A model generated the notes under the pieces. It saw only the letters and a program-made list of their open reading frames with translations, was not told the origin of the DNA and ran no database searches. From NCBI RefSeq assembly GCF_003820355.1, contig NZ_RPOK01000001.1:274847-338846 (forward strand): a DNA stretch of 64,000 nucleotides, in the 5' to 3' direction. The position numbers and the translations under genes are program-made. This document shows, piece by piece, positions 1 to 7,385 of this stretch (within the stretch, counting starts at the first letter, position 1; each line of letters begins with the position of its first letter). The DNA comes from Paralteromonas sediminis. GTDB lineage: Bacteria; Pseudomonadota; Gammaproteobacteria; Enterobacterales; Alteromonadaceae.

Positions 1-246
1 TCGCAACAGAGATTCATAATTGTTCAACTGCTCTTTCATGGCTTCACATTGTTTTTCAACGGTGTCGATCAGCGCTCTGCTTTGATAAACGTGATGCTCG
101 GCCTGCTGTGCCAACAGGGCCTTGAGGTTATTCTCTGCCTGTTGAACGGTTGCTTGTGATGGCCCTCTGCCATACCAGTAGCGCGCTGCGAAAAAGCCGA
201 TCACACCACCGACAATCAGTAGGGAAAGAGAGATAATAATTTCCAT
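1..246 (-). CDS. zapG: ZapG/YhcB (DUF1043) family inner-membrane protein, 3' part missing
   Basis: The reverse strand from 246 reads ATG then 82 open codons to the window edge. The protein begins MEIIISLSLLIVGGVIGFF, a single N-terminal membrane helix, followed by a GRGPS turn and a charged helix rich in Gln, Glu and Leu (a coiled coil in this family). This matches YhcB/ZapG, an envelope and division-associated protein. In many gammaproteobacteria it lies beside zapE, as it does here on the opposite strand, which supports the call. The gene runs off the left edge, so the C-terminal Pro/acidic tail cannot be seen. An overlapping ORF at 128-310 in another frame has no such features and was discarded. 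Confidence 0.85.
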   Translation of the reverse strand, partial: MEIIISLSLLIVGGVIGFFAARYWYGRGPSQATVQQAENNLKALLAQQAEHHVYQSRALIDTVEKQCEAMKEQLNNYESLLR

Positions 247-367
247 TGTGTTGTACTCCACAAATAACATAGGGCGATTCTACCCTGAATACGTGATAAA
301 TTAAGGCCAATCAACTTGTTTTCAAGCAGGTCGGGGCAGTATTCTAGTTATTTTAGGCCAGAAACAC

Positions 368-483
368 GAAAAGAAGTGGAAGAGGCTTTCTTTTTTACCA
401 TGCTGTGAACCCATCTATAGGGGCGCCACCTCAGCATCCGTGTCCCGGAAAGGTAAAAAAGAAAGCCTCTTCCACTTCTTTTC
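368..483. repeat. Hairpin element copy 1: 32-bp perfect inverted repeat around a 52-nt core
   Basis: The left arm 368-399 and right arm 452-483 are exact reverse complements over 32 bp (arm begins GAAAAGAAGTGGAAGAGGCT). The 52-nt centre, 400-451, is homologous in reverse orientation to the centre of the hairpin inside rnpB (3607-3658), although the arms are unrelated. On the minus strand, core 1 contains GGATGCTGAGG (plus-strand 429-439) and GATGGGTTCAC (plus-strand 405-415). The element fills most of the gap between the divergent zapG and zapE genes. It has no ORF and no obvious transposase. Confidence 0.9.
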
Positions 484-528
484 TAAATTGGTCAAATAAA
501 ATAACTGAACGTGGGAGATAAGAAGGCG

Positions 529-1626
529 ATGACGCCGTGGGAAAAGTACCAGTCTGATTTAAAAAGAGACGATTTCAGTTACGACGAAGCGCAGGAAAAT
601 GCGGTGAAACACCTGCAGCGTTTATATGAAGATTTGAGCAAGCCGCAAGAAAAAATGGAATTTGGCGCGAAGATAAAGGCGCTGTTCGGAAAAAAAGAGA
701 AAAGCACGCCAATTCAGGGTTTATACTTTTGGGGTGGTGTGGGACGCGGAAAAACCTATTTGGTTGATACCTTTTATACGTGCCTGCCTTTCGAGCAAAA
801 GATGCGTGTGCACTTCCACCGTTTTATGCATCGTATTCATGACGAATTGAAACACGCCGCGGGCAGACAGGACCCGCTGCAGAGCATCGCTAAAAAAATC
901 GCGGGGGAAGCGCGGGTTATTTGCTTTGATGAGTTTTTTGTGTCTGACATTACCGACGCAATGATCCTTGGCACTTTGCTTGAGGCATTGTTCAAATACA
1001 ATATCGTGTTAGTGGCAACATCGAACATCGTACCCGATGAGCTATACAAAAACGGTTTGCAGCGCGCGCGTTTTTTACCCGCAATAGATTTACTTAATCA
1101 ATATACTGATGTTGTGAATGTTGATAGCGGCGTTGACTATCGTTTGCGCACCCTTGAACAGGCTGAGATTTATCACCATCCGCTGGACGAAGTTGCTACG
1201 ACTAATCTGGTCACATACTTTACACAGCTGGCGCCGGAAGAAGGCACCGTGGGCAAAGATATTGAGATCAATAACAGGCCGATTGCTACCCTACGAAATG
1301 CAGATGGTGTGCTGATGACCACCTTTGAAAGCCTATGTGACGGGCCACGTGGACAGTCTGACTACATTGAGTTGAGTCGGTTATACCATTCTGTGTTGCT
1401 GGCGAATGTGAAGCAGATGGGGCAAAAAAATGACGATGTAGCCAGACGTTTTATCGCTATGGTTGATGAATTTTACGAGCGTAATGTCAAACTCATTATG
1501 TCTGCAGAGGTGTCAATGCAATCCTTGTACACGGACGGGCGCTTGTCGTTTGAGTTCAAACGTTGCCTGAGTCGACTGCAAGAGATGCAATCAACAGAGT
1601 ATTTAAAGAAAGAGCATTTGCCCTAA
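529..1626 (+). CDS. zapE: Cell division protein ZapE (AFG1-family ATPase)
   Basis: A P-loop ATPase of 365 aa that acts on the FtsZ ring late in constriction in E. coli. Walker A is GGVGRGKT (about residues 69-76). Walker B is the CFDEFFVSDITDAM block (about 130-145), followed by the sensor-like stretch VATSNIVPDELYKNGLQRAR. Along most of its length it is close to E. coli ZapE as I remember it. An in-frame GTG lies at 511, but the ATG at 529 is preferred because a GGAGATAAGAAG ribosome site precedes it and MTPWEKYQ is a typical start. It is divergent from zapG, and the hairpin element occupies its upstream region, so its promoter must lie in or very near the repeat. Confidence 0.93.
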   Translation: MTPWEKYQSDLKRDDFSYDEAQENAVKHLQRLYEDLSKPQEKMEFGAKIKALFGKKEKSTPIQGLYFWGGVGRGKTYLVDTFYTCLPFEQKMRVHFHRFMHRIHDELKHAAGRQDPLQSIAKKIAGEARVICFDEFFVSDITDAMILGTLLEALFKYNIVLVATSNIVPDELYKNGLQRARFLPAIDLLNQYTDVVNVDSGVDYRLRTLEQAEIYHHPLDEVATTNLVTYFTQLAPEEGTVGKDIEINNRPIATLRNADGVLMTTFESLCDGPRGQSDYIELSRLYHSVLLANVKQMGQKNDDVARRFIAMVDEFYERNVKLIMSAEVSMQSLYTDGRLSFEFKRCLSRLQEMQSTEYLKKEHLP

Positions 1627-1692
1627 GGTGCCTGCACTGGGTAAAATTACGTGCTAATCGATTAACATTGCTACATAAAGAAGAGAATCCCG

Positions 1693-2415
1693 ATGGGAAG
1701 AGCGTTTGAAGTAAGAAAAGCCGCCATGGCGAAGACCGCCGGCGCAAAAACAAAGGTCTACTCAAAGTACGGAAAAGAAATCTACGTTTGTGCAAAAAAC
1801 GGCGGCACCGATCCCGATGCCAATTTAGCATTGCGTCGTTTAATGGATAAAGCTAAAAAAGATCAGGTGCCCGGTCACGTGATCGACAAAGCTATTGACA
1901 AAGCAGCGGGTGGTGCGGGTGAAGATTTTGTGCCTGCGCGCTACGAAGGGTTTGGTCCAGGCAACTGCATGGTCATCGTTGATTGCCTTACCGATAATAA
2001 CAACCGCACTATTACAGATGTACGCAACTGCTTCACGAAGACTGGAGCTAAAATTGGTGCGCCAGGTGCGGTGTCACATATGTTCGATCATCAAGCGATT
2101 TTTCAGTTTGAAGGCGATGATGAAGACGGCATTCTTGAAATTCTTATGGAAGCAGATGTAGACGTAACCGATGTTGAGGTAGAAGACGGAAAAACCACCG
2201 TTTATGCACCTCACACAGAATTTTACGCGGTTAAAACTGCCCTGACAGATGCGATGGAAGATATTAAATTTGATGCTGAAGAGATTAGCTTCATTCCTCA
2301 AACCCACGTCGATATAAGCGAAGACGACATGCCCATGTTCGAAAAATTCATGGATATGCTAAATGACTGTGACGATGTTCAGGATGTATACCATAACGCC
2401 GTAGTGCCAAATTAA
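1693..2415 (+). CDS. yeeN: YebC/PmpR/TACO1-family protein, YeeN type
   Basis: A 240-aa protein starting [19 protein letters not shown] and holding the family motifs [32 protein letters not shown] and the near C-terminal DVQDVYHNA. The family was long annotated as transcriptional regulators. Recent work ties YebC/YeeN/TACO1 proteins to ribosome function at difficult stretches such as polyproline. The sequence resembles E. coli YeeN more than YebC (for example [13 protein letters not shown] and the YHNA end). It has its own upstream gap of 66 nt after zapE with AAGAAGAGAATCCC as ribosome site, and is closed by a strong terminator. Confidence 0.9.
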   Translation: MGRAFEVRKAAMAKTAGAKTKVYSKYGKEIYVCAKNGGTDPDANLALRRLMDKAKKDQVPGHVIDKAIDKAAGGAGEDFVPARYEGFGPGNCMVIVDCLTDNNNRTITDVRNCFTKTGAKIGAPGAVSHMFDHQAIFQFEGDDEDGILEILMEADVDVTDVEVEDGKTTVYAPHTEFYAVKTALTDAMEDIKFDAEEISFIPQTHVDISEDDMPMFEKFMDMLNDCDDVQDVYHNAVVPN

Positions 2416-2443
2416 ACGTTGTTATTTTTGCGTTCAACGATAA

Positions 2444-2471
2444 AAAAGCCCTCGTAGTGAGGGCTTTTTTT
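2444..2471. terminator. Bidirectional rho-independent terminator
   Basis: AAAAAGCCCTC, a short GTAGT loop, then GAGGGCTTTTTT. It sits between the converging YeeN-like gene and the leftward dienelactone hydrolase gene and can serve both. Confidence 0.85.
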
Positions 2472-2482
2472 ATTGGCACTGC

Positions 2483-3349
2483 TTAGTTTGTTTCGAATAC
2501 TTCTGTAAAAAACTTAACCACTTTCTTACGCGATTTTCGCGCGGTTTTTTTATCTGGCGCTAACGTCACCATACCGCCAACGCCAAGATATGCTACCGGG
2601 TCAAACACCTCAATTTCTGGCTCAAGGCGATCCCAGGTATGAAACACATTTTTATATTCAATCACTTCAACCACTGCTTGGTCAGCTTCAGGTATCTGAC
2701 TCACCATAAGTGGACAGGCCCCCGGAAAATCGTAGTGATCAAGCTCGGCTGACTGTATTAGCACAGGCGCGCCGGTTAGGTTTTCAAATTCAAAACCGGG
2801 TACATTGTTGTAGCCATAGCAAATGGGGTAGTGTGCCACGTGAGCGGCGAATTTGAACGGAAGACCGGCTAAATCATCATATTGCTTAGTTGCCGTTAAC
2901 ATAGTAACTACTGCTCCCCATGAAAACCCCATAATACCAATCTTGTTGGCATCTATGTCTGGGCGTTGTGCCAAATAAGCTAATGCCGTGTAGGCGTCGG
3001 GCAGCGTTTCCTGGGGAGCAGCAGGACGGCTTGTCGCGCCGCCACTAAGGCCTCGTCCACCCCACAAATCAAGCTCTAAAGTGGCAATGCCCGCGTTGTT
3101 CAATTTCTTGGCGTAAAAGCTGCCTGTGCTGTCGATACCTGCAGTGGTATGTAAGAGGATTACCGCCGGTACGGGCCCCTTTGCATCTCTGGGGATCCTA
3201 AGTTGGCCAGCAGTGGTGATGTTGACTCCAGGCGCGACTTCCACCGGTAAAGACACATAGTTGATAAATGGCAATTGCGCTTTTTCTATTTTGGCATGTG
3301 AAGCAAAAGCGCAGAGGGTAATGGACAAAACAAACAGGAGTTTTTTCAT
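2483..3349 (-). CDS. Secreted dienelactone hydrolase-family protein
   Basis: Predicted 288-aa alpha/beta hydrolase with an export signal (MKKLLFVLSITLCAFASHA). The start at 3349 was chosen over the longer frame because AGGGAATTAAT precedes it and the signal peptide follows. The nucleophile elbow is GFSWG (Ser at about 143). An acid residue is probable in SAELDHYD (about 202) and the base in FHTWD (about 237). True dienelactone hydrolases use Cys as nucleophile, so the Ser suggests a general esterase or another hydrolase of this family, acting in the periplasm. The substrate is unknown. It is monocistronic, with rnpB divergent upstream. Confidence 0.8.
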   Translation of the reverse strand: MKKLLFVLSITLCAFASHAKIEKAQLPFINYVSLPVEVAPGVNITTAGQLRIPRDAKGPVPAVILLHTTAGIDSTGSFYAKKLNNAGIATLELDLWGGRGLSGGATSRPAAPQETLPDAYTALAYLAQRPDIDANKIGIMGFSWGAVVTMLTATKQYDDLAGLPFKFAAHVAHYPICYGYNNVPGFEFENLTGAPVLIQSAELDHYDFPGACPLMVSQIPEADQAVVEVIEYKNVFHTWDRLEPEIEVFDPVAYLGVGGMVTLAPDKKTARKSRKKVVKFFTEVFETN

Positions 3350-3494
3350 ATTAATTCCCTTTAATGTGTGAAATGAAAGTATTTTCAAAACCACTATAGC
3401 CCAGTTGGTGATCACTGCAAGACATAATGTGATGAAATTTCGTACTTTGAAAAAAGTGTGTATAGAAAGTTAGGCACCCATAGCCACCTTCATA

Positions 3495-3500
3495 TATAAT
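3495..3500 (+). promoter_or_regulatory. rnpB promoter -10 box with GC-rich discriminator
   Basis: A consensus TATAAT lies 7 nt before the predicted 5' end of RNase P RNA. It is followed by CCACCGC, a GC-rich discriminator typical of growth-rate or stringently controlled stable-RNA promoters. No good -35 hexamer is visible at 16-18 bp. Confidence 0.7.
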
Positions 3501-3507
3501 CCACCGC

Positions 3508-4051
3508 GGAGTTGGCCAGGCAACCGCTGCTCCGCTACCCAAGTTGTTTTTTAATAACTCTTAACACCCGAAAGTGTGTCAGGGAGAGGCGTATACGATT
3601 TATAAGCTTCCGAGGCATGGATGCCGAGGCAGAGCCCCCATGGATGGGTTTACTGCGTCTTATAAATCGTATACGCCTCGTACTGACAAAGCGCTTTCGG
3701 TGCGATGTTGAATACAAAACAACTTGGGTAGCGGAGGGGAGGAAAGTCCGGGCTCCACAGGGCAGGGTGCCAGATAACGTCTGGGCGGCGCGAGCCGACG
3801 ACAAGTGCAGCAGAGAGTAGACCGCCTAAGCGGAGCAATCCGCCGGTAAGGCTGAAAGGGTGCGGTAAGAGCGCACCGCGCAACTGGTAACAGTTTGTGG
3901 CGAGGTAAACTCCACCCGGAGCAAGACCAAATAGGCTTTCAATACGCACGGCCCGTGCGGAAAGCGGGTAGGTTGCTTGAACCAGTCAGCAATGGCTGGT
4001 CTAGAGGAATGGTTGCCCACGACAGAACCCGGCTTATCGGCCAACTCCACT
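3508..4051 (+). ncRNA. rnpB: RNase P RNA (type A) with greatly enlarged P3 helix
   Basis: The catalytic RNA of RNase P, which matures tRNA 5' ends. P1 pairs GGAGTTGGCC (3508-3517) with GGCCAACTCC (about 4039-4048). P2 pairs GGCAACC (3519-3525) with GGTTGCC (4011-4017). The conserved GAGGAAAGTCCGGGC (3739-3753) and GACAGAACCCGGCTTA (4021-4036) regions are present, as are the AGAGTAGACCGCC and GGGTGCGGTAAGAGCGCACCGCG segments. Length is about 544 nt against roughly 380 in E. coli. The excess is all in P3: a 21-bp perfect base stem (3530-3550 with 3716-3736), an imperfect middle, a second 21-bp perfect stem (3586-3606 with 3659-3679) and a 52-nt tip shared with the hairpin at 368-483. Confidence 0.95.
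3586..3679 (+). repeat. Hairpin element copy 2, inside rnpB P3
   Basis: Arms 3586-3606 and 3659-3679 are perfect 21-bp reverse complements (arm GAGGCGTATACGATTTATAA plus G). The 52-nt core 3607-3658 carries GGATGCCGAGG (3619-3629) and GATGGGTTTAC (3643-3653), and within it the small palindromes GGCATGGATGCC and CCCATGGATGGG. It is the same length as core 1 and identical to its reverse complement at 39 of 52 positions. The arms share nothing with those of copy 1. Confidence 0.9.
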
Positions 4052-4072
4052 ATCCAATGTTGCTATGCCCCC

Positions 4073-4113
4073 AAAACGCGAGAGTTTTGCAGACTTAAAA
4101 TATTAAGTTTTTG
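4073..4113 (+). terminator. Possible rnpB terminator
   Basis: A small AAAAC/GTTTT hairpin is followed by CTTAAAATATTAAG and then TTTTTG. The stem is AT-rich and weak; a Rho-independent role is plausible rather than certain. Confidence 0.4.
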
Positions 4114-4261
4114 TCAATATTTTTTACACAGTTTTAAACCTTCTTATTTGTAAATTTTTAAGTAATTGTTTTATCTTGTTTTTTTCTGTGGCATGTAATG
4201 TGCTTATAATTATTCAAGCGATAGCCAATTTCAGCTCTTCGACTTTTATAAGAGAATTAAT

Positions 4262-4918
4262 ATGAAAAAGTTAATAGCAATGTTTGTTTTTTTACTGCTT
4301 CCAGTTTCAGCCGGCGCTTCATTGATTACTACAGAGCATATTGTTAATGGTGATTTTGAAACAGGTGATTTAACAGGGTGGACGAACGTTAACACTGGTT
4401 CAGGTGGTTGGGCTATCAACAATGGTACGTTTGACCCTACTGGGCCAGGTCTTCCATTGTCGCCTATAGACGGTGCTTTTGATGTTGTGAGCTTCCAAAG
4501 TGGAGGTGGTTTTCACAATCTGTATCAGATCGTAAATTTGCCGTCACTGTTTTCATCAGCCACACTCAGCTGGAGTGACCGCATTAGAAATGCTGCTGGA
4601 ACTTATTCAGATCCTAATCAAGAGTGGCGAGTTCTTGTAGAAGACCTCAACGGTGGATTAATTGGCGAGGTATTTTCTACCAACCCAGATGATGTTCTTC
4701 TACAAACAGGCCCAAATAATAGAAGCTTTGATCTCACTGCTCTCTTACAGCCACTAGGGGGCCAAAGTGTTCGAATTAGTTTTGAACAGCAAGATAATCT
4801 GTTTTATTTCAACGCTACACTGGATAATGTAAGCTTCACAACATCGGTAGTGTCTGCCCCTGCTACTGTTGTTATGCTGGGTTTAGTCATTGCTTTAGTC
4901 AGGTTGCGGAGACGATAG
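4262..4918 (+). CDS. Secreted PEP-CTERM-like protein with CBM-like domain
   Basis: A 218-aa protein with a cleavable signal (MKKLIAMFVFLLLPVSAGAS), then a beta-rich domain opening NGDFETGDLTGWT, a signature common in exported proteins with carbohydrate-binding-like folds. The tail reads VVSAPATVVMLGLVIALVRLRRR: a short motif, one membrane helix and an Arg-rich end, the layout of a PEP-CTERM sorting signal (usual form S/V-PEP-A-T-L). Here the PEP triplet is replaced by SAP, so recognition by an exosortase is uncertain. No exosortase is in the window. It would be a cell-surface or matrix protein. It is monocistronic, with a 210-bp AT-rich upstream region. Confidence 0.75.
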   Translation: MKKLIAMFVFLLLPVSAGASLITTEHIVNGDFETGDLTGWTNVNTGSGGWAINNGTFDPTGPGLPLSPIDGAFDVVSFQSGGGFHNLYQIVNLPSLFSSATLSWSDRIRNAAGTYSDPNQEWRVLVEDLNGGLIGEVFSTNPDDVLLQTGPNNRSFDLTALLQPLGGQSVRISFEQQDNLFYFNATLDNVSFTTSVVSAPATVVMLGLVIALVRLRRR

Positions 4919-4967
4919 TCTGCGAAGCTTCTTCAGATTAACGAAAAGGCCAAAGTGATTTTTTTGC

Positions 4968-5948
4968 TCAATCACATTGAGTAGGTATGGTTTGAGAAAT
5001 TAATGAAAGGGTTGCTGCTATTGCCTCTTCGGCTCCACATTGGACATCCGGCACAACCCCCTCTTCCTGCCAATCAGTCTGCGTTTTAGGATTTATCATC
5101 TTCGCATATGCCATCTTTATGCTTAATTGTTCGCTCAGTGGCTTCGTAACTGTCATAAACCCCAATCCAATAGTTGGCTTTCCAACGATAGTTGCGCGAC
5201 CTGCTTGCTGTAGGGTATAGGCAATAAATTCCCAAGCACCAGCCACAAAAGGTGAGGTCACAATATAGACCTCAACATTCTGATTTATCGGATTTTCGAT
5301 TTCTTTTGATCGCAGTTCAATATGCTCTTGATGCGCCAGAGAAACTTTAGACAAAAACTGACTTGGTGGCAGAAAATAGCTTAGGATATGTTGAGAGAAT
5401 GCTAGTGTACTCAACCCTGCATCTCTTACATCGATAACTAACGCTCTACTGTCAGACAACGCAGTCATAGCAAAATCCAGCTCTGTTTGCCAAAAATCAT
5501 CGATTAAATCGCCATCGACCGCCAGATAACCAATGTTATTATCGAGCATCATTGTATGGATTGCGCCCGGTATAATTTCATCAGCCGTTACATTCGTTTT
5601 TGACAACCCGGAACGAAAGCGTAATTCAAAGTTAGAATCTCTAGTAACTTCAAACAACATAGATTCTAATTTGATTTTAAAGCGTCGATAAGGAAAGTAT
5701 CCATTAAATTCACCCCTATTAAGTGCTGCCGATAATACTGTAACGGCCTTTTCACTTAGATTTTCATGAATATAATCCTGCTCAATCAAGCTGATTAAAT
5801 TTTTTACAGCTGTAGTGATTTCCTGCTGTGATAATGGCTTTTCACGCACATCAGCAGCCTCGGTATTACCCAAAAGGCTCATCAATATTAGTATTGTTAC
5901 CAAGACTGACATTATTTTCACATGTATTTTCCGTGTGCTATGAGTCAA
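4968..5948 (-). CDS. S41-family peptidase-like protein lacking the catalytic serine (probable pseudoenzyme)
   Basis: A 326-aa protein with an N-terminal membrane/signal segment (about 11-31) and the fold landmarks of S41 (tail-specific, IRBP-like) peptidases: NNIGYLAVDG, ALVIDVRDAG, EVYIVTSPF, ATIVGKPTIGLG and a C-terminal EEGVVPDV. The nucleophile block FSGAEEF of its relative at 27.3 kb is FVAGAWEF here: Ser becomes Ala236 and the first Glu becomes Trp. The NGGG turn is replaced by AGLS. Proteolysis is therefore unlikely, and it may bind peptides or polymers. The start is a TTG preceded by AGGGGAAG; an inner ATG (5912) is possible. It is the last gene of the leftward sigma-factor cluster. 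Confidence 0.75.
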   Translation of the reverse strand: MTHSTRKIHVKIMSVLVTILILMSLLGNTEAADVREKPLSQQEITTAVKNLISLIEQDYIHENLSEKAVTVLSAALNRGEFNGYFPYRRFKIKLESMLFEVTRDSNFELRFRSGLSKTNVTADEIIPGAIHTMMLDNNIGYLAVDGDLIDDFWQTELDFAMTALSDSRALVIDVRDAGLSTLAFSQHILSYFLPPSQFLSKVSLAHQEHIELRSKEIENPINQNVEVYIVTSPFVAGAWEFIAYTLQQAGRATIVGKPTIGLGFMTVTKPLSEQLSIKMAYAKMINPKTQTDWQEEGVVPDVQCGAEEAIAATLSLISQTIPTQCD

Positions 5949-5984
5949 GTACTTCCCCTGTAGTTAAATATCATTGTCCAGTTT

Positions 5985-6410
5985 CTAAACAAAAAACATT
6001 CTAGACAACTCTATAGTGAATCCCATTAAAGCCAAAACGAGTCCAACGCCGCCTATTGCGTTTCCCCTGCCTAATACAATGCCTAGTTTGACAAACACTT
6101 TACTAACAAAAAACACTGTCCCTAAAAACACAGTGAATATTGTAAACGCTACATTTGCTACGATACTCATTGAGGGCTCCATGAGGGAAACCGTGGCTAC
6201 TGAAATTACCCAAATAGCGATGTATGAACCTATCGCTACCCAATTCCAGTATTGTGTTGTTGCTGGTCTACCAAATAATCGAAACTGTACACTTTCCAGG
6301 AAGGTTTTTAGGCGTTCAGCCAAAGGCGGCAAGTAGAGTTCAATAGTAATCAACAATAAGCCAACAATCTGTATCGTAAAGCTCACCCAATTTATTACAT
6401 CGTTAGCCAA
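5985..6410 (-). CDS. Uncharacterised four-helix membrane protein
   Basis: A 141-aa protein with about four hydrophobic segments (residues about 7-25, 56-76, 84-105 and 118-138) and a basic loop after the first. I recognise no named family. It lies 36 nt upstream of the S41-like gene in the same direction and downstream of the ECF sigma and membrane-protein pair, so it probably shares their transcript. The N-terminus MANDVINWVSFTIQIVGLL suggests it is inserted without a cleaved signal. Confidence 0.6.
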   Translation of the reverse strand: MANDVINWVSFTIQIVGLLLITIELYLPPLAERLKTFLESVQFRLFGRPATTQYWNWVAIGSYIAIWVISVATVSLMEPSMSIVANVAFTIFTVFLGTVFFVSKVFVKLGIVLGRGNAIGGVGLVLALMGFTIELSRMFFV

Positions 6411-6575
6411 AATTTTCCAACCTCATCGTATAGCACATCAATTAACCCGATAGATGAAATAAATTCCAAATGACGAGCAAAGCGTGCGTGGCTAAAACCG
6501 ACGGCAGTGAGGCTATGATTTAAATACCGCGATGATTTGCTAACTATTTGAATATTATAAAAAATACAGTAGATG

Positions 6576-6659
6576 CTATTTTTTACGTTTTGTCGCTGCA
6601 ATAGCAATTATTACAACTATCATAACTACCACCACACCACCAATTACTGAACTGCTCAT
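6576..6659 (-). CDS. 27-residue single-helix membrane peptide
   Basis: The reverse strand carries MSSSVIGGVVVVMIVVIIAI followed by AATKRKK and a stop. An excellent ribosome site (AGAAGAGG, spacing about 5) precedes it. The product is one hydrophobic helix with a Lys/Arg tail. It lies between the two membrane proteins of the ECF cluster and could modulate one of them. A 70-aa frame at 6395-6607 overlaps it but begins with TTG, has no ribosome site and looks like chance. Confidence 0.5.
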   Translation of the reverse strand: MSSSVIGGVVVVMIVVIIAIAATKRKK

Positions 6660-6712
6660 AAATACCTCTTCTGATAAACTATATTAAAAACCAGGTTAAC
6701 TAACCTTACGAT

Positions 6713-7366
6713 TCAGTCTTTTTCCATATTTTCGAACTGGTCTAACAAGTGTGTTAGCCTACGGCCTGATACTTCCTGATATAACCAACCAATTAACTTG
6801 TTACCCCGATTTTCTGGTTTGAGCTTGTTAATAAGAAGCACCACCAGAAGTCCAAGTAAAAGGGCAACTATTGCGAATACAATTTTTGTTTCGTTAGTCA
6901 TATGAGTGAATAAATCAACACCAAAAACAAGGTCGTACCCCAAAAATACATAAGCCATGTAGAATGGTGCAGATAGAATTAGCAGTTTGAAAACGTTCAA
7001 GCTATGCGTCCTTACAGCAATAAGATCGTTTAGTGTTTCTTTAATCGGTTTGGAAAAGTCTATCTTACTTAACAGCACGATTTGACCGACGCTCCCAGCT
7101 AACCCCACTATCGCAAATACGTTGAGTACAAAGGCTGATATGACCGGTGCAGTTAAACCCCAAGACAAGGCCATGTAACTACCCAATGAAAATACAATGC
7201 AGAAAAATACAAAACCTTCAATTGCTCCTGTAAAAATCAGCTTGTTCAATTCACTTTTGTGACCTTTTGATTGTATCTTATGAAGCAGTGTTTTATTCAG
7301 ACTCATACATTCATTCAGTCTTTCACTATGTACTTGCCACATAGATTGCATTTGATCTAAATTCAT
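6713..7366 (-). CDS. Membrane protein partner of ECF sigma factor (putative anti-sigma)
   Basis: A 217-aa protein with a soluble N-terminal 45 residues (MNLDQMQSMWQVHSERLNE) and then four hydrophobic segments (about 46-68, 77-98, 127-148 and 160-180), ending in a charged C-terminus with KPENRGN and LLDQFENMEKD. It starts 19 nt after the sigma-factor gene in the same direction. That arrangement is typical of membrane anti-sigma factors, which hold an ECF sigma at the membrane through the N-terminal domain. It lacks an obvious zinc (HxxxCxxC) anti-sigma motif, so the assignment rests on position and topology. Confidence 0.55.
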   Translation of the reverse strand: MNLDQMQSMWQVHSERLNECMSLNKTLLHKIQSKGHKSELNKLIFTGAIEGFVFFCIVFSLGSYMALSWGLTAPVISAFVLNVFAIVGLAGSVGQIVLLSKIDFSKPIKETLNDLIAVRTHSLNVFKLLILSAPFYMAYVFLGYDLVFGVDLFTHMTNETKIVFAIVALLLGLLVVLLINKLKPENRGNKLIGWLYQEVSGRRLTHLLDQFENMEKD

Positions 7367-7385
7367 ACCAGATTTCCTCTTGTCA

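Noticed and set aside
128-310. 60-aa leftward ORF at the window start
   Set aside because: It is a shadow frame of the partial zapG gene, which has the family-typical membrane helix and coiled coil.
3512-4098. ORFs of 60-100 aa on both strands across 3.5-4.1 kb
   Set aside because: They fall within rnpB. The paired P1/P2 strands and conserved blocks show this is an RNA gene; the frames are chance.
6395-6607. 70-aa leftward ORF overlapping two membrane genes
   Set aside because: It starts with TTG, lacks a ribosome site and overlaps the better supported 27-aa peptide in another frame.
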